Positions 40,301 to 50,500 of a stretch of 64,000 nt of DNA are shown here, in pieces (the stretch's first letter is position 1; every line of letters starts with the position of its first letter). Origin of the DNA: Siphlonurus alternatus (lineage: Eukaryota > Arthropoda > Insecta > Ephemeroptera > Siphlonuridae). The translations under genes were made by a program, and so were the position numbers. The DNA lies in NCBI GenBank assembly GCA_949825025.1, contig OX463778.1, forward strand, positions 16,578,171 through 16,642,170. Direction: 5' to 3'. The notes under the pieces were generated by a model that searched no databases, was not told the origin of the DNA, and was given only the letters and a program-made list of their open reading frames with translations.

Positions 40301-40930
40301 TTATCAAAAGGGGATAATAGATAAGGGATCATATTATTATCTTTTTCTATGACGCCTCTGAATATAGCATTTATTTATCTCCTTTTGATAATTTGTTTTT
40401 TCATGAGTCTTGTCTGTCCTTTTCTTCCATTAAAATAATTTTTGTCTGAAAGTATAATAAATTTAATTTAGGAAAAAGAAAAAAAAAATGTTACATTTAC
40501 TTTTCATAATTTTTTTCATAAAAATTACTAAAAATATTTTCAGCAAAGACTCAACTTCCTGTCATAGACTCCATTAACCCCTATCTGTATGCTCCAGATG
40601 CCTGGTCTGTTTGCTGGCTGCCACATCTACTTTGCGACAGCCGTGAACCTTGATGGAGGCCTGGACCGTGACACGTTGAGCCGCATCACACGACTGGCCG
40701 GTGCTCAAGTGCTGAGCCGCTCCCCTGACCCAGAGGACATTCCAGAAGGGGAGCGGACTGTGCCCTTCCACGCTCATCCTGGCAGCACCCTCGCCGAGTG
40801 TTCACACTTCCTCATCTACCAGAGTGGACCTCGAGAGCCTCTGATCAAATATAACATGAAGCACATCAAGTCCCTTCCACATACCTGGCTCCTAGACTGC
40901 ATAGAAAACTTCAGTCTAATTGACCCATAG
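27181..40930 (+). CDS. BARD1: BARD1, BRCA1-associated RING domain protein (5' incomplete)
   Basis: Exons 27181-27454, 28097-28237, 29020-29100, 29280-29476, 29866-30075, 30379-30485, 39986-40107, 40598-40930 (stop TAG) chain in phase to 487 residues. Order matches BARD1: RING (CSKHLFCNAC...CPVC, first Cys pair missing with the 5' exon), ankyrin repeats (KKGETLLHVACNK, GWTPLHEVAQQGRLDIARLL, NTPLHEAVITANSDVVRLL), then tandem BRCT domains (WVVGTEWLETC; C-terminal HTWLLDCIENFSLIDP). BARD1 pairs with BRCA1 as an E3 ubiquitin ligase acting on nucleosomal H2A in homologous recombination; its ankyrin and BRCT domains read histone marks. The RING-to-ankyrin linker is under 100 residues against about 300 in human (777 residues in total). 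Intron 6 (30486-39985) is a nest of transposons. Confidence 0.92.
27655..28023. mobile_element. Foldback MITE in BARD1 intron
   Basis: Inverted ends AGGTAGAGAT / ATCTCTACCT. Arms of about 160 bp include ACTGATAGGGGATGTAGAGG and its inverse, with a ~50-bp loop near 27840. It fills more than half of the intron between the RING exon and the next exon, ending 73 bp before that exon. Confidence 0.85.
28238..29019. other. BARD1 intron without recognisable element
   Basis: AT-rich intron from donor GTAAGT to acceptor TTCTCTAG. No inverted repeat or coding segment seen. Confidence 0.5.
29685..29765. repeat. ATTT microsatellite
   Basis: About twenty tandem TTTA/ATTT tetranucleotides, with two TTAC variants, in the BARD1 intron 29477-29865. 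Confidence 0.9.
30629..31663 (+). pseudogene. LINE copy 1, 5' part (linker and start of RT)
   Basis: Sense-strand non-LTR retrotransposon in BARD1 intron 6. It reads a Lys-rich linker (30629-31023), then NYRPIVILPVISTVYERAIY (RT motif 1-2 region, 31301-31519), then after a frameshift FFIDLCKAFDCVVHKILLAK (RT motif A) up to the insertion point at 31663. Stop codons and frameshifts make it inactive. The copy resumes at 35540 and again near 38881. Confidence 0.85.
31664..35539. mobile_element. Foldback element C inserted in LINE copy 1
   Basis: Arms of about 1.2 kb (31664-~32880 and ~34336-35539) are inverted copies, with outer ends TTAGGGAATTAA and TTAATTCCC. The interrupted reverse transcriptase reads FLSN up to the left edge and YLNRKQYVSINTT from the right edge. 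Restoring the frame leaves TA as the duplicated target, as in Tc1/mariner-type insertion. The ~1.45-kb centre contains A/T homopolymers and a second MITE (33807-33990). No transposase. Confidence 0.85.
33807..33990. mobile_element. CAGGCGCGGATCCAG MITE, diverged copy
   Basis: Ends CAGGCGCGGATCCAG and CTGGATTCACGGCTG are inverted with mismatches. The flanks ATATTGCC and ATATTGTG match at 6 of 8 bases. Same family as 48188-48396, nested in the centre of foldback C. Confidence 0.75.
35540..35880 (+). pseudogene. LINE copy 1, middle part (RT palm)
   Basis: Continues the reverse transcriptase: GPLLFIIYVNDLIIDD, then the catalytic FADDT motif (motif C), then NSYFQTNKLLLNTSKT. Frame breaks at about 35625. 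Followed by unrelated DNA from about 35830-35880 onward. Confidence 0.85.
35881..36453. other. Unassigned inserted DNA
   Basis: AT-rich sequence separating two parts of LINE copy 1, before the mariner remnant. I recognise no coding segment or terminal repeats. Confidence 0.4.
36454..37207 (-). mobile_element. Decayed mariner-like element
   Basis: Inverted ends CAGGGTGTCC(T)AAAGATCTTT, each preceded or followed by TA (36452-36453, 37208-37209). On the minus strand, pieces in different frames read FLDEVFPGIWID, then GPTTWVPRFSGVTPSEFFLR, then DLLELKQGITTTIQSTMPVM followed by LRNAWREFKEGLDVC. This is the C-terminal part of a mariner-family transposase (typically WPPRSPDLTPLDFFLWG...). Length and frameshifts show a deleted, dead copy. 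Confidence 0.85.
37267..37643 (-). mobile_element. tRNA-derived SINE
   Basis: On the minus strand the head at 37643-37570 has an A box TGGCCCAGTGG, an anticodon arm with loop CTGGTAA (anticodon GGT, Thr) and a B box GTTCGAATCC. The acceptor ends do not pair, so it is not a working tRNA gene. The body contains CATCCTGACTTGGGGTTTTC and the element ends in a 45-base A tail (T run 37267-37312 on +). Its head begins 18 bp after the stop codon of LINE copy 2. Confidence 0.85.
37661..38875 (-). pseudogene. LINE copy 2 (5'-truncated reverse transcriptase)
   Basis: Minus-strand non-LTR retrotransposon. It reads FNKAFDKVPHNLL (RT motif A) near 38690, then SGVPQGSLLGPLLFNLYISD and the catalytic LMYADDMKLF (38140-38622), then the thumb and C-terminal region to a stop at 37661. 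There is a break between 38622 and 38690 and another at about 38143, so it is inactive. It differs from LINE copy 1 (YADD versus FADD), indicating another subfamily. The 5' part is missing at the junction near 38880. Confidence 0.85.
38881..39560 (+). pseudogene. LINE copy 1, 3' part
   Basis: Resumes the sense LINE: ENAKLLGV, then IDKNLKWNNHIDYLCKKLST, FSYFHSVLTYGIEIWGNAAQ, and after a frameshift near 39168 YHALIFVKKYPHYFDHNIVH to a stop at 39476. The 3' end is AT-rich with GAATAAAATTTTGA near 39536. Two extra bases from a TA expansion break the frame at about 38907. Confidence 0.8.
40269..40423. mobile_element. Small palindromic MITE in BARD1 last intron
   Basis: Inverted ends AAAGGACAGACAAGACCCAT and its near-inverse; the inner arms contain AATTATCAAAAGG / CCTTTTGATAATT. 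Total length about 155 bp. No clear target duplication. Confidence 0.8.
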
Positions 40931-42507
40931 TAAGTGATCAATCAAACCAGACTTTTTACTATCTATCTCATGTACAAGGATCTCTAGTAAATGTAATTTA
41001 AATTCTATCTCGCACTTTAGAAAAACAATTACATAAAATAATTCTTGTTTTTTTTTTTTCTTTCCTTTCTTTTCCTTTCTATTGTAAAAAAAAAATAAAT
41101 AAATAAATAAAAAATACATTATCCATTGATTACACTGAACATATTGAGCGCACTATAACAGTTACTATATATTTATATTAATGCATTGAGTATTCAAGAC
41201 CTCTTTTAATGGTAGGAAGACAGTATACAAAATGTAGATGGAAAAAGTAAACAAGACCATACATTTTCACTATGATATGAGTACGAAATGTGAAATCATT
41301 ATATTTGTAGGATTGGAACAAAAATAAATTTGATTCAAATGTATAAAATATTTTTCCACTTTAATCAATTTTTAAAAAACATTTACATCTTACAAATAAA
41401 CATTTATTTGTGCTGCATAATGATTATCAATGTCGAATAAAAAATTAATTGTTTTTTACTTAATTAACACATTACATCGATGAATTGTAAACCAGTAAAA
41501 TTTCTCTCTCGCTAGAAGAGTAATAATTATTTCACAACACTGCTTGTAAAAAGTCAGTAAAATTTGATGGCAAAAGCAAAGCTTCTCGGCCGTTTATTAA
41601 TTCTACTGTACAGTTTATCGAATGTTGATTACTCTCGGAAGTGTCAGGATCAATTCCTTTCGTCATCTTATTTTTTTATATTTTGATTAGTCTCAAAATT
41701 TAAAGGGAGAAAATATAATATTAGAAAGTTCAATATTATAATGCAATGTGTTTAGTAAGGCCAAAATGCTGCCACTTCCGGTCGTAATTTTATATTGGAT
41801 GAACTGTATATGCATCTCCAAGGTTCTATATCTATGAAAATCACTGAAAGAACAAAGGAACTACTATGTACTGCTGCAGCAGCATCGGCCGCGCCGGGTG
41901 GCAAACGCGCGATTAGCCGCACGCTCGAGGGAGGAGCGAGAGTGTCAACTTCAAAAATTCATAGAAAAAAAAGTTATGAATTGCACCTCGTAAACTTTGC
42001 ATTTTATTTTAATAAACATTGTCCTTTATTGAAAACTCGAATTTAAAGAGAAAAAAAAGTGGGTTTTTTTTTTTTTTGAAAATGTCCTGTTTTGAAAAAA
42101 AAAACGGAAAAATTAATGATATTCACAAAAATGCAGTATTTTTTCCCAAAAAGAGCATATTCTTGGCATCAAAAAAGTATAAGAAATTTGTAGATAGCTG
42201 CCATAGAAAAAAAGTTACGCCCGTCGTATGCATAAAAAACAAGGATACCAAGCGGAACTTCACATACCCAAATTTCCGGGAAAAAAATCAAAATTTCAAA
42301 AACAAAAATTAGGGTATTCTTTGATGAGGTGACATGTCCATCATATATAAGTTTCATGGATTTTTGAAGACCACTTTGTTTTTCACTGTTTTTTTGGTGT
42401 ACTTTGGGCCATTACTCTCATTATTTTTTAATTGGTATAATTTTAAATTTTAATTAAAATTAATTTTAAATTATTGACAAATGTCTCTGCACTGATAATT
42501 TAACTGT
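40931..42507. other. BARD1/IMPACT convergent intergenic region
   Basis: AT-rich, with AAATAAATAAATAAAT near 41090 that could serve as a BARD1 poly(A) signal. A GC-richer patch with GCAGCAGCATCGGCCGCGCC lies at about 41875-41945. An open frame across it (41795-42046) has no recognisable domain and is not called. Confidence 0.5.
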
Positions 42508-42513
42508 TTTATT
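42508..42513 (-). terminator. IMPACT poly(A) signal
   Basis: AATAAA on the minus strand, 50 bp after the IMPACT stop codon. Standard sequence and distance. Confidence 0.6.
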
Positions 42514-42562
42514 AAAAACTATTAATTTGTAAATACCATGTAACATATCAGAGGGAAAAAAA

Positions 42563-45500
42563 TCACTTTTTGTGTTTGGCTGCTTGCTTGTGGCTGGCTT
42601 CGTCAGAGGGCAGCACTCGTGCTTTTTGCAAGGTCTGTCGAGCTGCGTTGTTAATGTGACGGAAACGGTCTGGTCCGAGATGAACTCCTCCGTACCAGCG
42701 AGTGACCACCACCAAAACGTCCTTCACGTCCAGAATCTGTAACGTAACCAACCTTGATGCAGTTGCAATTAATTACATAACTAGGGAAGGTGGAAATTTG
42801 TATTTGTAGATTTTGTAGTAGCTAGTTGTTAAAATTTTCACCATTTATTTTAATTAGAGTATAATAAACTACAGACAGTAAGTTCTTAAATTTCACGCTG
42901 AAGGAAATTGTATTAATTTAAATTATTTCCTGGCTCATAAAATCATAAAAGGTCTCTCTCTATAGCTGCTACTAAAAAATAAATATCAACCTTGTTGATG
43001 GCCTTCAGAAATTCTCAAACCGCAATGTGATAGTTTTTTTAAGGGCCGTGAACTATGAAGGTAACATAGTATCATGAGATCCCCCCAAAAAAATCACAGT
43101 AGCTATGGAACATTAGAGTGGTATAGGGAAAAAAAATCCTTGTATTTTATGTCTTATTGCTTTTATATGTACGCCTATACGAAACACATAATTGAAAAAA
43201 ATTAAATATACACTATTTTCAGGCAGCCTCCATGTGTGCCGCCATAACGTACGTAAAAAAGATGCGCATGCACAGTGTTATTTAAATGAAGAATATAAAA
43301 TTGAATAACTAGCTTAAAAATTGATGTAAGACTAAATGGAAAATTTTAGTGTGATGTGATGAATAAACAAACATTTAATAATCCCCCTGCAAGGCGCAAA
43401 TTTCTCCCTTTTTTTTTTGTTTTTTTCTCTCTTTTACTAGGAATTTCTTTACCTGCTTACGGCCTGTTGCTATAGACCCTTACGTATCTAATGGCGGAAA
43501 AACAGCTAGCTGAGGCAGAGTTGAGTGGAGGGGATGAACATCGTCTATACGGATACTGTAGTAATTTTTGAGTCACGGTACATCATACCTTGTCCAGAAT
43601 AATGAGCTATATACCTTAATTGCCAAGATCGTGTGCATTTTAATTTAGTAATGAGCTGTCTTCAGAGTCTGCTATATCAGGTGAGAGCAATTATGAGCTG
43701 TGAATCAGTAAAGCATAAAGCTCATTTTTGCTTTGCACTTACCTGATAGAGCAGAGAGCTGATGGTACATACATCGTGTATTTTTTTGCCCTCAAATTTG
43801 AGCAAGTCCTAAAGTTATTTTAAAAAATATAGTTTGTTAAAATTGGTCACTATTACTTATATATTAATATAGTCATCCACAACAACAACAAAAATGCTAA
43901 CCTGCAGCAAGTGCAACAATCGTCCGCCCGCCTGGCTCTCTCCGTCGTCTTCGCAGTCCTGGAGAAAGTTGCCGGACCCTCCTCGGCTGATGCGATATGC
44001 GTACATGTTATGTGTTGCGTTTGCAATCTTCTTGTTGCTGTACAAGCATCGAAGAACTGACCTGTGATAAAAAAATTACAATTTGTCGTGTTGTTGTAAA
44101 AAATTAGGACAGCAAATTCTTTTAGATAACAAAAACAGTACAGTGACTCGATCAATAAAAGCAAAATTTCCCTTTTCCATAGAATTCTACGATTTTTATT
44201 CAATTTCTTCACTATATTTTTTCATCTTATTTTCCTTAAAATTTACAACCAATTTTTTCACTTTCTGTTTTTTCTCTATAACTTTAAATATGTAAAACAG
44301 AAATACATGCTGGACTTTTAGCTTTTACTTTGCAGTAGTATAGATGTTCTCCATTTCTGACTATTATATTGTGCATTATACATATATGGCTTGATATTAT
44401 ATAGTATATAGCCAACAAAAGAGAAGTATGATAATATGTGCATGATATCCTGTAATAGCAATTAAATAATATAAAGTGTATGTTATCTTAAAATTTTTTA
44501 GTAAATAACTTTTTCGCGCAAAGGGTATTCATATTGAATGTACATATTCTATTTCACTTTTCGGACTTTTACCTTTGCCGGTGTTTGATGTAATCCTTCT
44601 GTGTGTAGTATGTTCTGATGGTCAGTGTTCGTGCACGTCACTAACACTTGCATGTACTACACATATCACTACATAGCTATGTTTCGAGAGTCAACCACTC
44701 TCTTCCTCAGGTGATCTGAGACTGAGTATGTTGTACCTAGAGTACTTAGAAATACCTGATGTAAACTGAGGATTACATCAAACACCGGCAAAGGTAAAAG
44801 TTCGAAAAGTGAAATAGAATACATTCAATTAAAATTCTTTGTTGAGCACACATTGCTTCTAATTTAAAGCTTAAATGATTTTTTTTTTTCTTTATCTAAA
44901 TTTCTAACTTATAAACAAAAATTGTTTAACTCGTAAATTAGTTCAAAATCTCAATTCTTTTTCTTTAAATATATGTGTTAAAGGTTGACTTACTGGACAT
45001 CATTTGTGCATTTAACAGTAGCCACATGACCTTGGAAGGTACTCTTACGGTCTATGATCACTTCACCGTGGGTTATTTCCACGCTGGTATCACAGTCAGG
45101 GCCTGTCTCTACTTGGCAGGAACTTTCAGTCTCTGGAGACTCATCTTCAGTACTGAGATTCAGCCTCGAGGACTGCAATACATCTCGCAGCTTCTCCACC
45201 CATTGGAATATAACAGTTTCCCCTATGTTCTCTCTGCGCAGAAAACAAAGTTCGGGCCTTTAATCGTTAATTGCATTCTTACTATATAGACTATAATATA
45301 CATATAGACAATTAAGTGTCTATTTTCTTCTGTTCTTTTTTAGACATTTTATTTATAAACTTTAAATTAATGGGTATGAATTGTGAGTTTTCACTTCTTA
45401 AATGTAATTGTATTGTAACTTATAAGTTGTTTCTTTCTTTTGCAAATTAATACAACATACAATTTAAAAATACCTATATTAAAAAATATTAATCCTGTTT

Positions 45501-45763
45501 CATGAAGTGTCTTTTTTTTTTAATGTGAATAAATTATGATATTTTTTTTTCTGTGAATGAACACACACAGTATTGACAGTATAATTATGCAATATGTGTA
45601 AAAGAAAAATACAGCCTCGATGCAAAAATATATTTTTTAAAAGTTAATTGAAAATCTGTAATTTGAAATACTTTATTTGCAGACATGATTTGCAGAGGAA
45701 AATATGTGTATAATTATTATCACAACATATTATATAATGTATATTACATATATATAATATGTG

Positions 45764-45803
<40 letters not shown>

Positions 45804-46571
45804 CACATATTATATATTATATGTAATATACATTATATAATATGTTGTGATAATAATTATACACATATTTTCCTCTGCAAATAAAGTATTTCAAATTACA
45901 GATTTTCAATTAACTTTTAAAAAATATATTTTTGCATCGAGGCTGTATTTTTTTTTACACATATTGCATAATTATACTGTCAATACTGTGTGTGTTCATT
46001 CACAGAAAAAAAAAATATCATAATTTATTCACATTAAAAAAAAAAACAAAAAAAAAACTCACAAATATAAATCTTCTAGATGGCCACATAACTGTAGTCT
46101 TTCCAGTCCTTTAAGCCATGGTGCAGATAACTGGTATGACGGGGGAACCAAGGAAGGGTACTCTTCAGGAAACTTAAAGAATAAAGTCACGGCATTGCTG
46201 TTTTCCTCTACTGTAATACTATAAGAACGATTTGCCTCATCTTCAATCTTGAAACATTGGTCATAGATGGATGAAAGTGCTTCAATTTCATCAACCTGTA
46301 AAATACAATTCATTTAATTTTATAGTAAAATTCTAAGAGCACAATTAATAAAATACAATTATACAGCTAGTATATATATATTAATTAAATTAACTCTGGC
46401 CGGTAGTGTGCATATAATTATATATGATCGAGTTAATTTTAAACAAATTAATTATCACTTGTATTTACCAGAGCTAATGATCGCTCTATATTATAGAGCC
46501 TCTATTGAACAATAGAGATAATTAGCCCTGATATTTACCTGTCTTGATAGATTATCAGGTGTATCAATCAT
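42563..46571 (-). CDS. IMPACT: IMPACT homologue (RWD + UPF0029), translation regulator
   Basis: Five exons on the minus strand: 46539-46571 (ATG), 46063-46295, 44994-45233, 43902-44061, 42563-42736 (stop), chaining in phase to 279 residues (human 320). The N-terminal RWD domain (about residues 12-115) includes FPEEYPSLVPPSYQLSAPWL and ENIGETVIFQWVEKLRDVL. An acidic linker follows. The C-terminal UPF0029/Impact domain includes DRKSTFQGHVATVKC, NKKIANATHNMYAYRI, FLQDCEDDGESQAGGRLLHL and VVVTRWYGGVHLGPDRFRHI, then a basic tail. In yeast (Yih1) and mammals this protein binds GCN1 through the RWD domain and blocks activation of the eIF2alpha kinase GCN2. Intron 2 is two-thirds filled by a near-perfect hairpin (45512-46046). 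The start faces EDC3 across about 1 kb. Confidence 0.93.
42737..43588. other. IMPACT intron 4, downstream part
   Basis: AT-rich intron sequence. GGCAGCCTCCATGTGTGCCG near 43223 is the only local GC-richer patch. No gene or defined repeat. Confidence 0.4.
43589..43770. mobile_element. CGTCCCTCGTCCGG MITE family, diverged member
   Basis: Reads CTTGTCCAGAATAATGAGCT at the left, then TAATGAGCTGTCTTCAGAGT and TATCAGGTGAGAGCAATT. The right half is the inverse (ACCTGATAGAGCAGAGAGCT). Layout and spacing match the 4842, 14947 and 63510 elements but with many substitutions, so it is an older copy. In IMPACT intron 4. Confidence 0.65.
44534..44828. mobile_element. MITE in IMPACT intron 3
   Basis: 63-bp inverted arms (44534-44596 and 44766-44828) containing ACCTTTGCCGGTGTTTGATG and its inverse. 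The ~170-bp centre includes CGAGAGTCAACCACTCTCTT, itself a small hairpin. No clear target duplication. Confidence 0.8.
45512..46046. repeat. Near-perfect hairpin filling IMPACT intron 2
   Basis: Arms of about 245 bp (45512-~45765 and ~45800-46046) are almost identical inverted copies around a TA-rich loop. The main difference is a ~13-bp extra segment in the left arm near 45690 that repeats ATTTGCAGA-type sequence. It ends 16 bp from the intron donor at 46062 and covers about 65% of the 829-bp intron. Confidence 0.9.
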
Positions 46572-47591
46572 TTTCTCCTCAGTCCTAAAAGTGACTTATT
46601 TATCTCCATGTAGTGCAACTATTATATACGTATATACTGTATTATAAATTATAATATATATAAATTATATATATATATATATTATATGTAGACTTTTTAA
46701 TGATCGATGCCAATAAATATGAAGCAGCTGCTTTGCTGCTTCAGCCAGCTTCAGCTTACTTTTATATAATTAATAATATAAATATTAAAAAAATAAAATA
46801 AAGAATGTTCATGTGAAAAGTGATACGCGCATTCGCGCCATGGGATTGAAATTAAGTAATTGCATCTAATATTTTTAATGTTATAATTAATACGTACATT
46901 TGAGTGATTTTATTAATTGATGACTGCAATGCACATGATCTCTGATATATATTAAATATTATATATAATTCTTTTTGTGGATTTGACGTGGGATATATAT
47001 AATTATATATATATGTTATACTTGTATTTTGGGGATGGATTAAAAATCGTACTGACCAAAATAAATTTTACATTGAAAATGAAATTAATAAAAATAATGA
47101 CAGGGAACATTTAGTAATAAAACTGTATCGTGAAAAAATATATATATGCGGTAAGCGCCCGTTGATTAGGCAACCCCTTGAGCATTGATGCAACACGGGG
47201 TAGTCAGCGAGGAAGGGGATGTTTTTATTTCCGGTTTTCGATGAAAATTTGGATTTATGGCGTTTAATTAATAAAAAAATTAGAATATATGAATTACACC
47301 TCTCAAAAAAAAATTAATTAATAGAGCTTTATTTCATGAATTAATAATTAAATGTACATACCAGTATGGTTGCCGTCTTGCTTTTGCAATCTGGCAACAG
47401 CGTGTTTGTTGACGTTAATTTTGGAAACTGACGATACCTGACCTACTGACGAGTTTCACGTTTCACTTCAGTTTCACTACTAATTTTTAACATATTGCTT
47501 TCAAGCGATTTTTAAATATTAATAAATAATAATTTTAAATTGTCTATATTTTTAACAATTTAAGTATCGCAAATTTTAAGTAGAAGCAGCA
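46572..47591. promoter_or_regulatory. Shared IMPACT/EDC3 divergent promoter region
   Basis: About 1 kb separates the two start codons, so both promoters must lie here. It is AT-rich with short TA runs (46660-46685, 47000-47015). A GC-richer patch at about 47150-47220 (GGTAAGCGCCCGTTGATTAG) is the only distinct segment. No core promoter element was identified with confidence. Confidence 0.45.
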
Positions 47592-50500
47592 ATGGCGAAC
47601 CAGGATTGGGTCGGCTTTTCAATCATTGCGAACTGTGGGGAACGTTTGGGATCTTTTCGGGGTCTAATTGTAGCTGTAAGTGATGTTGATCAAAGCCTAA
47701 CATTAGCTAATGCTGAGAGGAATGGGATACCCTGTACATCAAGTGGAATTACTCTCAGGTATGTACAGTAGCGCGCATTTTATCTATGCATATATCTTTT
47801 TGTGGGCCTGCAATTGACCACATTGACCACATTCTGAAAATTAATTTTACAGGGCTCAGGACATCAAACAGTTGAAAATCTTGGAAGCCGCAGCAGCTCC
47901 AATATGCATACCAGTTCCTGTCCCTGCACAGTCTGCACTCCCTGCTCAGAAATCAGCTTTTCACCCAACTTCTCCCCAAGTGAATAAAGTGAAACCTACT
48001 GGTATGCACAATACTTCGTCGTTTGCTCCATTTGCTGAACAACCTCCTCAATCACCACATAAGTTGTCAGCGGAGGAGTTTGCGTACCGTATGCGAGCTA
48101 CAGCTGCTGGTTAGTATTTTTTATTATTATCACAGTCATACGACATAATTATATACTGAATACAGAATACAGTATATGAGATAATGACAGGCGCGGATCC
48201 AGAAAAAAAAATCGGGGGGGGGGGGGGGCTGAAAAATTTCGGGAGGGGCTGCCTCCATAAGGCCAATATTAAAACAAAATTTGGAGTGGGAAAAATGTCC
48301 ATAAAAGGCGCCCATGTTAAATCCAAAATTTTGGGGGAGGGGGAATTGCAGCCCCACCCCCCTCTCCCCCCCCCCCCCTCCCTGGATCCGTGCCTGGATA
48401 GTGAGATAGAACCTGCATGGCAATCAAACCATTGAAACAGGTTTAAAACCGATATTCACCATACTACTGTAGCAAAAGAGTCTGAAAAACAATTAACTAT
48501 GTGCATATATATGCTACCACGTACTGTATGCATATATTATACTGCATACGACAGTGTAAAGATGAGAGGGTCACTATCGTGCATATGTCACATAGAGCAT
48601 TGTGGTGCAAAGCTCGGATCTTGATGCTTGTTATAAGTTGACCAATGTCGCTTTATGAGACATATACTCGACAACAGTGGCATTATGGCCGGCCAGGAAC
48701 CCAGTTATTCTCTGAGCCTTTGGTCAACTTTCTGGACATTAGACAGACCTCTCTGATAATCAATGAATGACAAACTGATTAATGAAGTGACATATTACTG
48801 TATGGCATATTATATTATATTAATATACTCTACTTGTATGGGGCAGCGTTACATAATTACAGGTATACATGCATATGGTAATATTTTATTTACTGTATTA
48901 TGTTTCTGTATTGTAATACTGCAGTACAGTAAAACAAGCCTTAGATTACGCATGAGATCCCAGACTAGACGTCGCCAAGGCGTAGTAATCTTCATTTTTT
49001 AAAAATGTCCCACAACAAGGTTATTATAACTTATGTAATTTTTTAAAAATATTGCATGCTTCTATAATATGTATAACTATTAGAAAAAAGTATAAAAAAG
49101 TAAGTTTACATGTAATTTGATTTCAAAATTGCGTCGCCACCACTTCGACCACTTTGCACCTCTTCCAGACGCAAGCCTGGTGCCGCTGGGCTTCTGTTGT
49201 GACAACACGTTGACACCAAAAATGCTAAAAACTTGAAAAAAAGTTGTGAAATTAAAAAAAATAAACACCCTTACGCATTTAAAAGTAACATTCTGGATTT
49301 ATTATAGCTTCTGAAGACGTATATAGACGTATATTCCGATCTGTCTTTTATTTTTAAAACAAACGCCTTTTTTCAGCTCAGCTGCCCTATTGGAAATTTA
49401 CAATTGTATTCAGCCAAATTACAATTGTAATTTGACTGATTACAATTGTAAAACTAAGATTGCAATTGTAAAACTTGGGTTACAATTGTAACATTTGGAT
49501 TACAATTGTAATGTTCATGATTACAATTGTATTATTTGAGATTACAATTGCTTTCAGGTTCTGATACAATTGTATTTGTTAGATTACAATTGTATTTGTT
49601 AGATTACAATTGTAATTCTTAGATTACAATTGATTTTTGTGCTTACAATTGTAATTTTTACAATTGTAATTAGATTGCAATTGTATTTGGATTACATAAT
49701 TACTAAAAAAAAATGGTATTTTCATTGTTAATTTATATTACACGTACATTTTGTCAAATTCTTATTACTTCATTCAATTAATATTTTTTTTATGCTAAGT
49801 ACGTAACTTGGCTGTAATATCTAATTAAGATACAAAGGTACTATATGAAGCTTTAATTTATATTATATATTTAAAATAAATAATTATTTTTGGAAAAAAA
49901 ACATGGATCGACCATCGACCCCTTATAGGGTCACAAAAAAAAGTCAGATCAAATCGATGCATGTTAACATATAAAGTGTAACAAAAAATATAAAAAAATA
50001 CAATTTTTTTGAATTTATGCTATATTTTAATGCATTAAGGGTCAACCCCTACTAGGCCATTGTGGTTGTATTATGTCATCAAAAGCACTTAACTAATAGC
50101 TGCATGAACCTGTCTCGTAGTATATATCACTTTTTTTTTTAAATATGAATTTGAAAAAAATCAAGGGTCGACCCCTAAAAGGGTCACATTAAAAAAGGTA
50201 AAAATATAATTCAGAGATGTATGTTAAATTATATAATATATATTATGAAAAAATGGTTAGAAAAAAAATTGATTTTTCAATCAAATGTTAGGGGTCGACC
50301 CTTAAAGGGTCATTAAGATTAAAAAAACTCAATGTTGAACCTGTATGTAGTCCTCACATATTTTGTCAATTTTTTTATTAAAATTTGCATACTTTTAAAA
50401 AAGACCACCGCTAAACCCCAAGGGTCGACCCTTTAAATTAGTGAATTAGAGCTCTAGGTTATATTAAGTTGATTGCTAATTTCAGTTTTGCAATTTTTTA

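Noticed and set aside
41795..42046. 83-residue open frame with an Ala-rich stretch
   Set aside because: No recognisable domain, no splice context, and it crosses a GC patch between convergent genes that has no other coding sign.
44975..45289. 104-residue plus-strand frame
   Set aside because: Antisense shadow of IMPACT exon 3, which matches the family on the minus strand.
49397..49690. Regularly spaced short repeats resembling a CRISPR array
   Set aside because: The repeat is only an 8-12 bp palindrome with variable short spacers, lies in an animal intron and is bounded by transposon ends.
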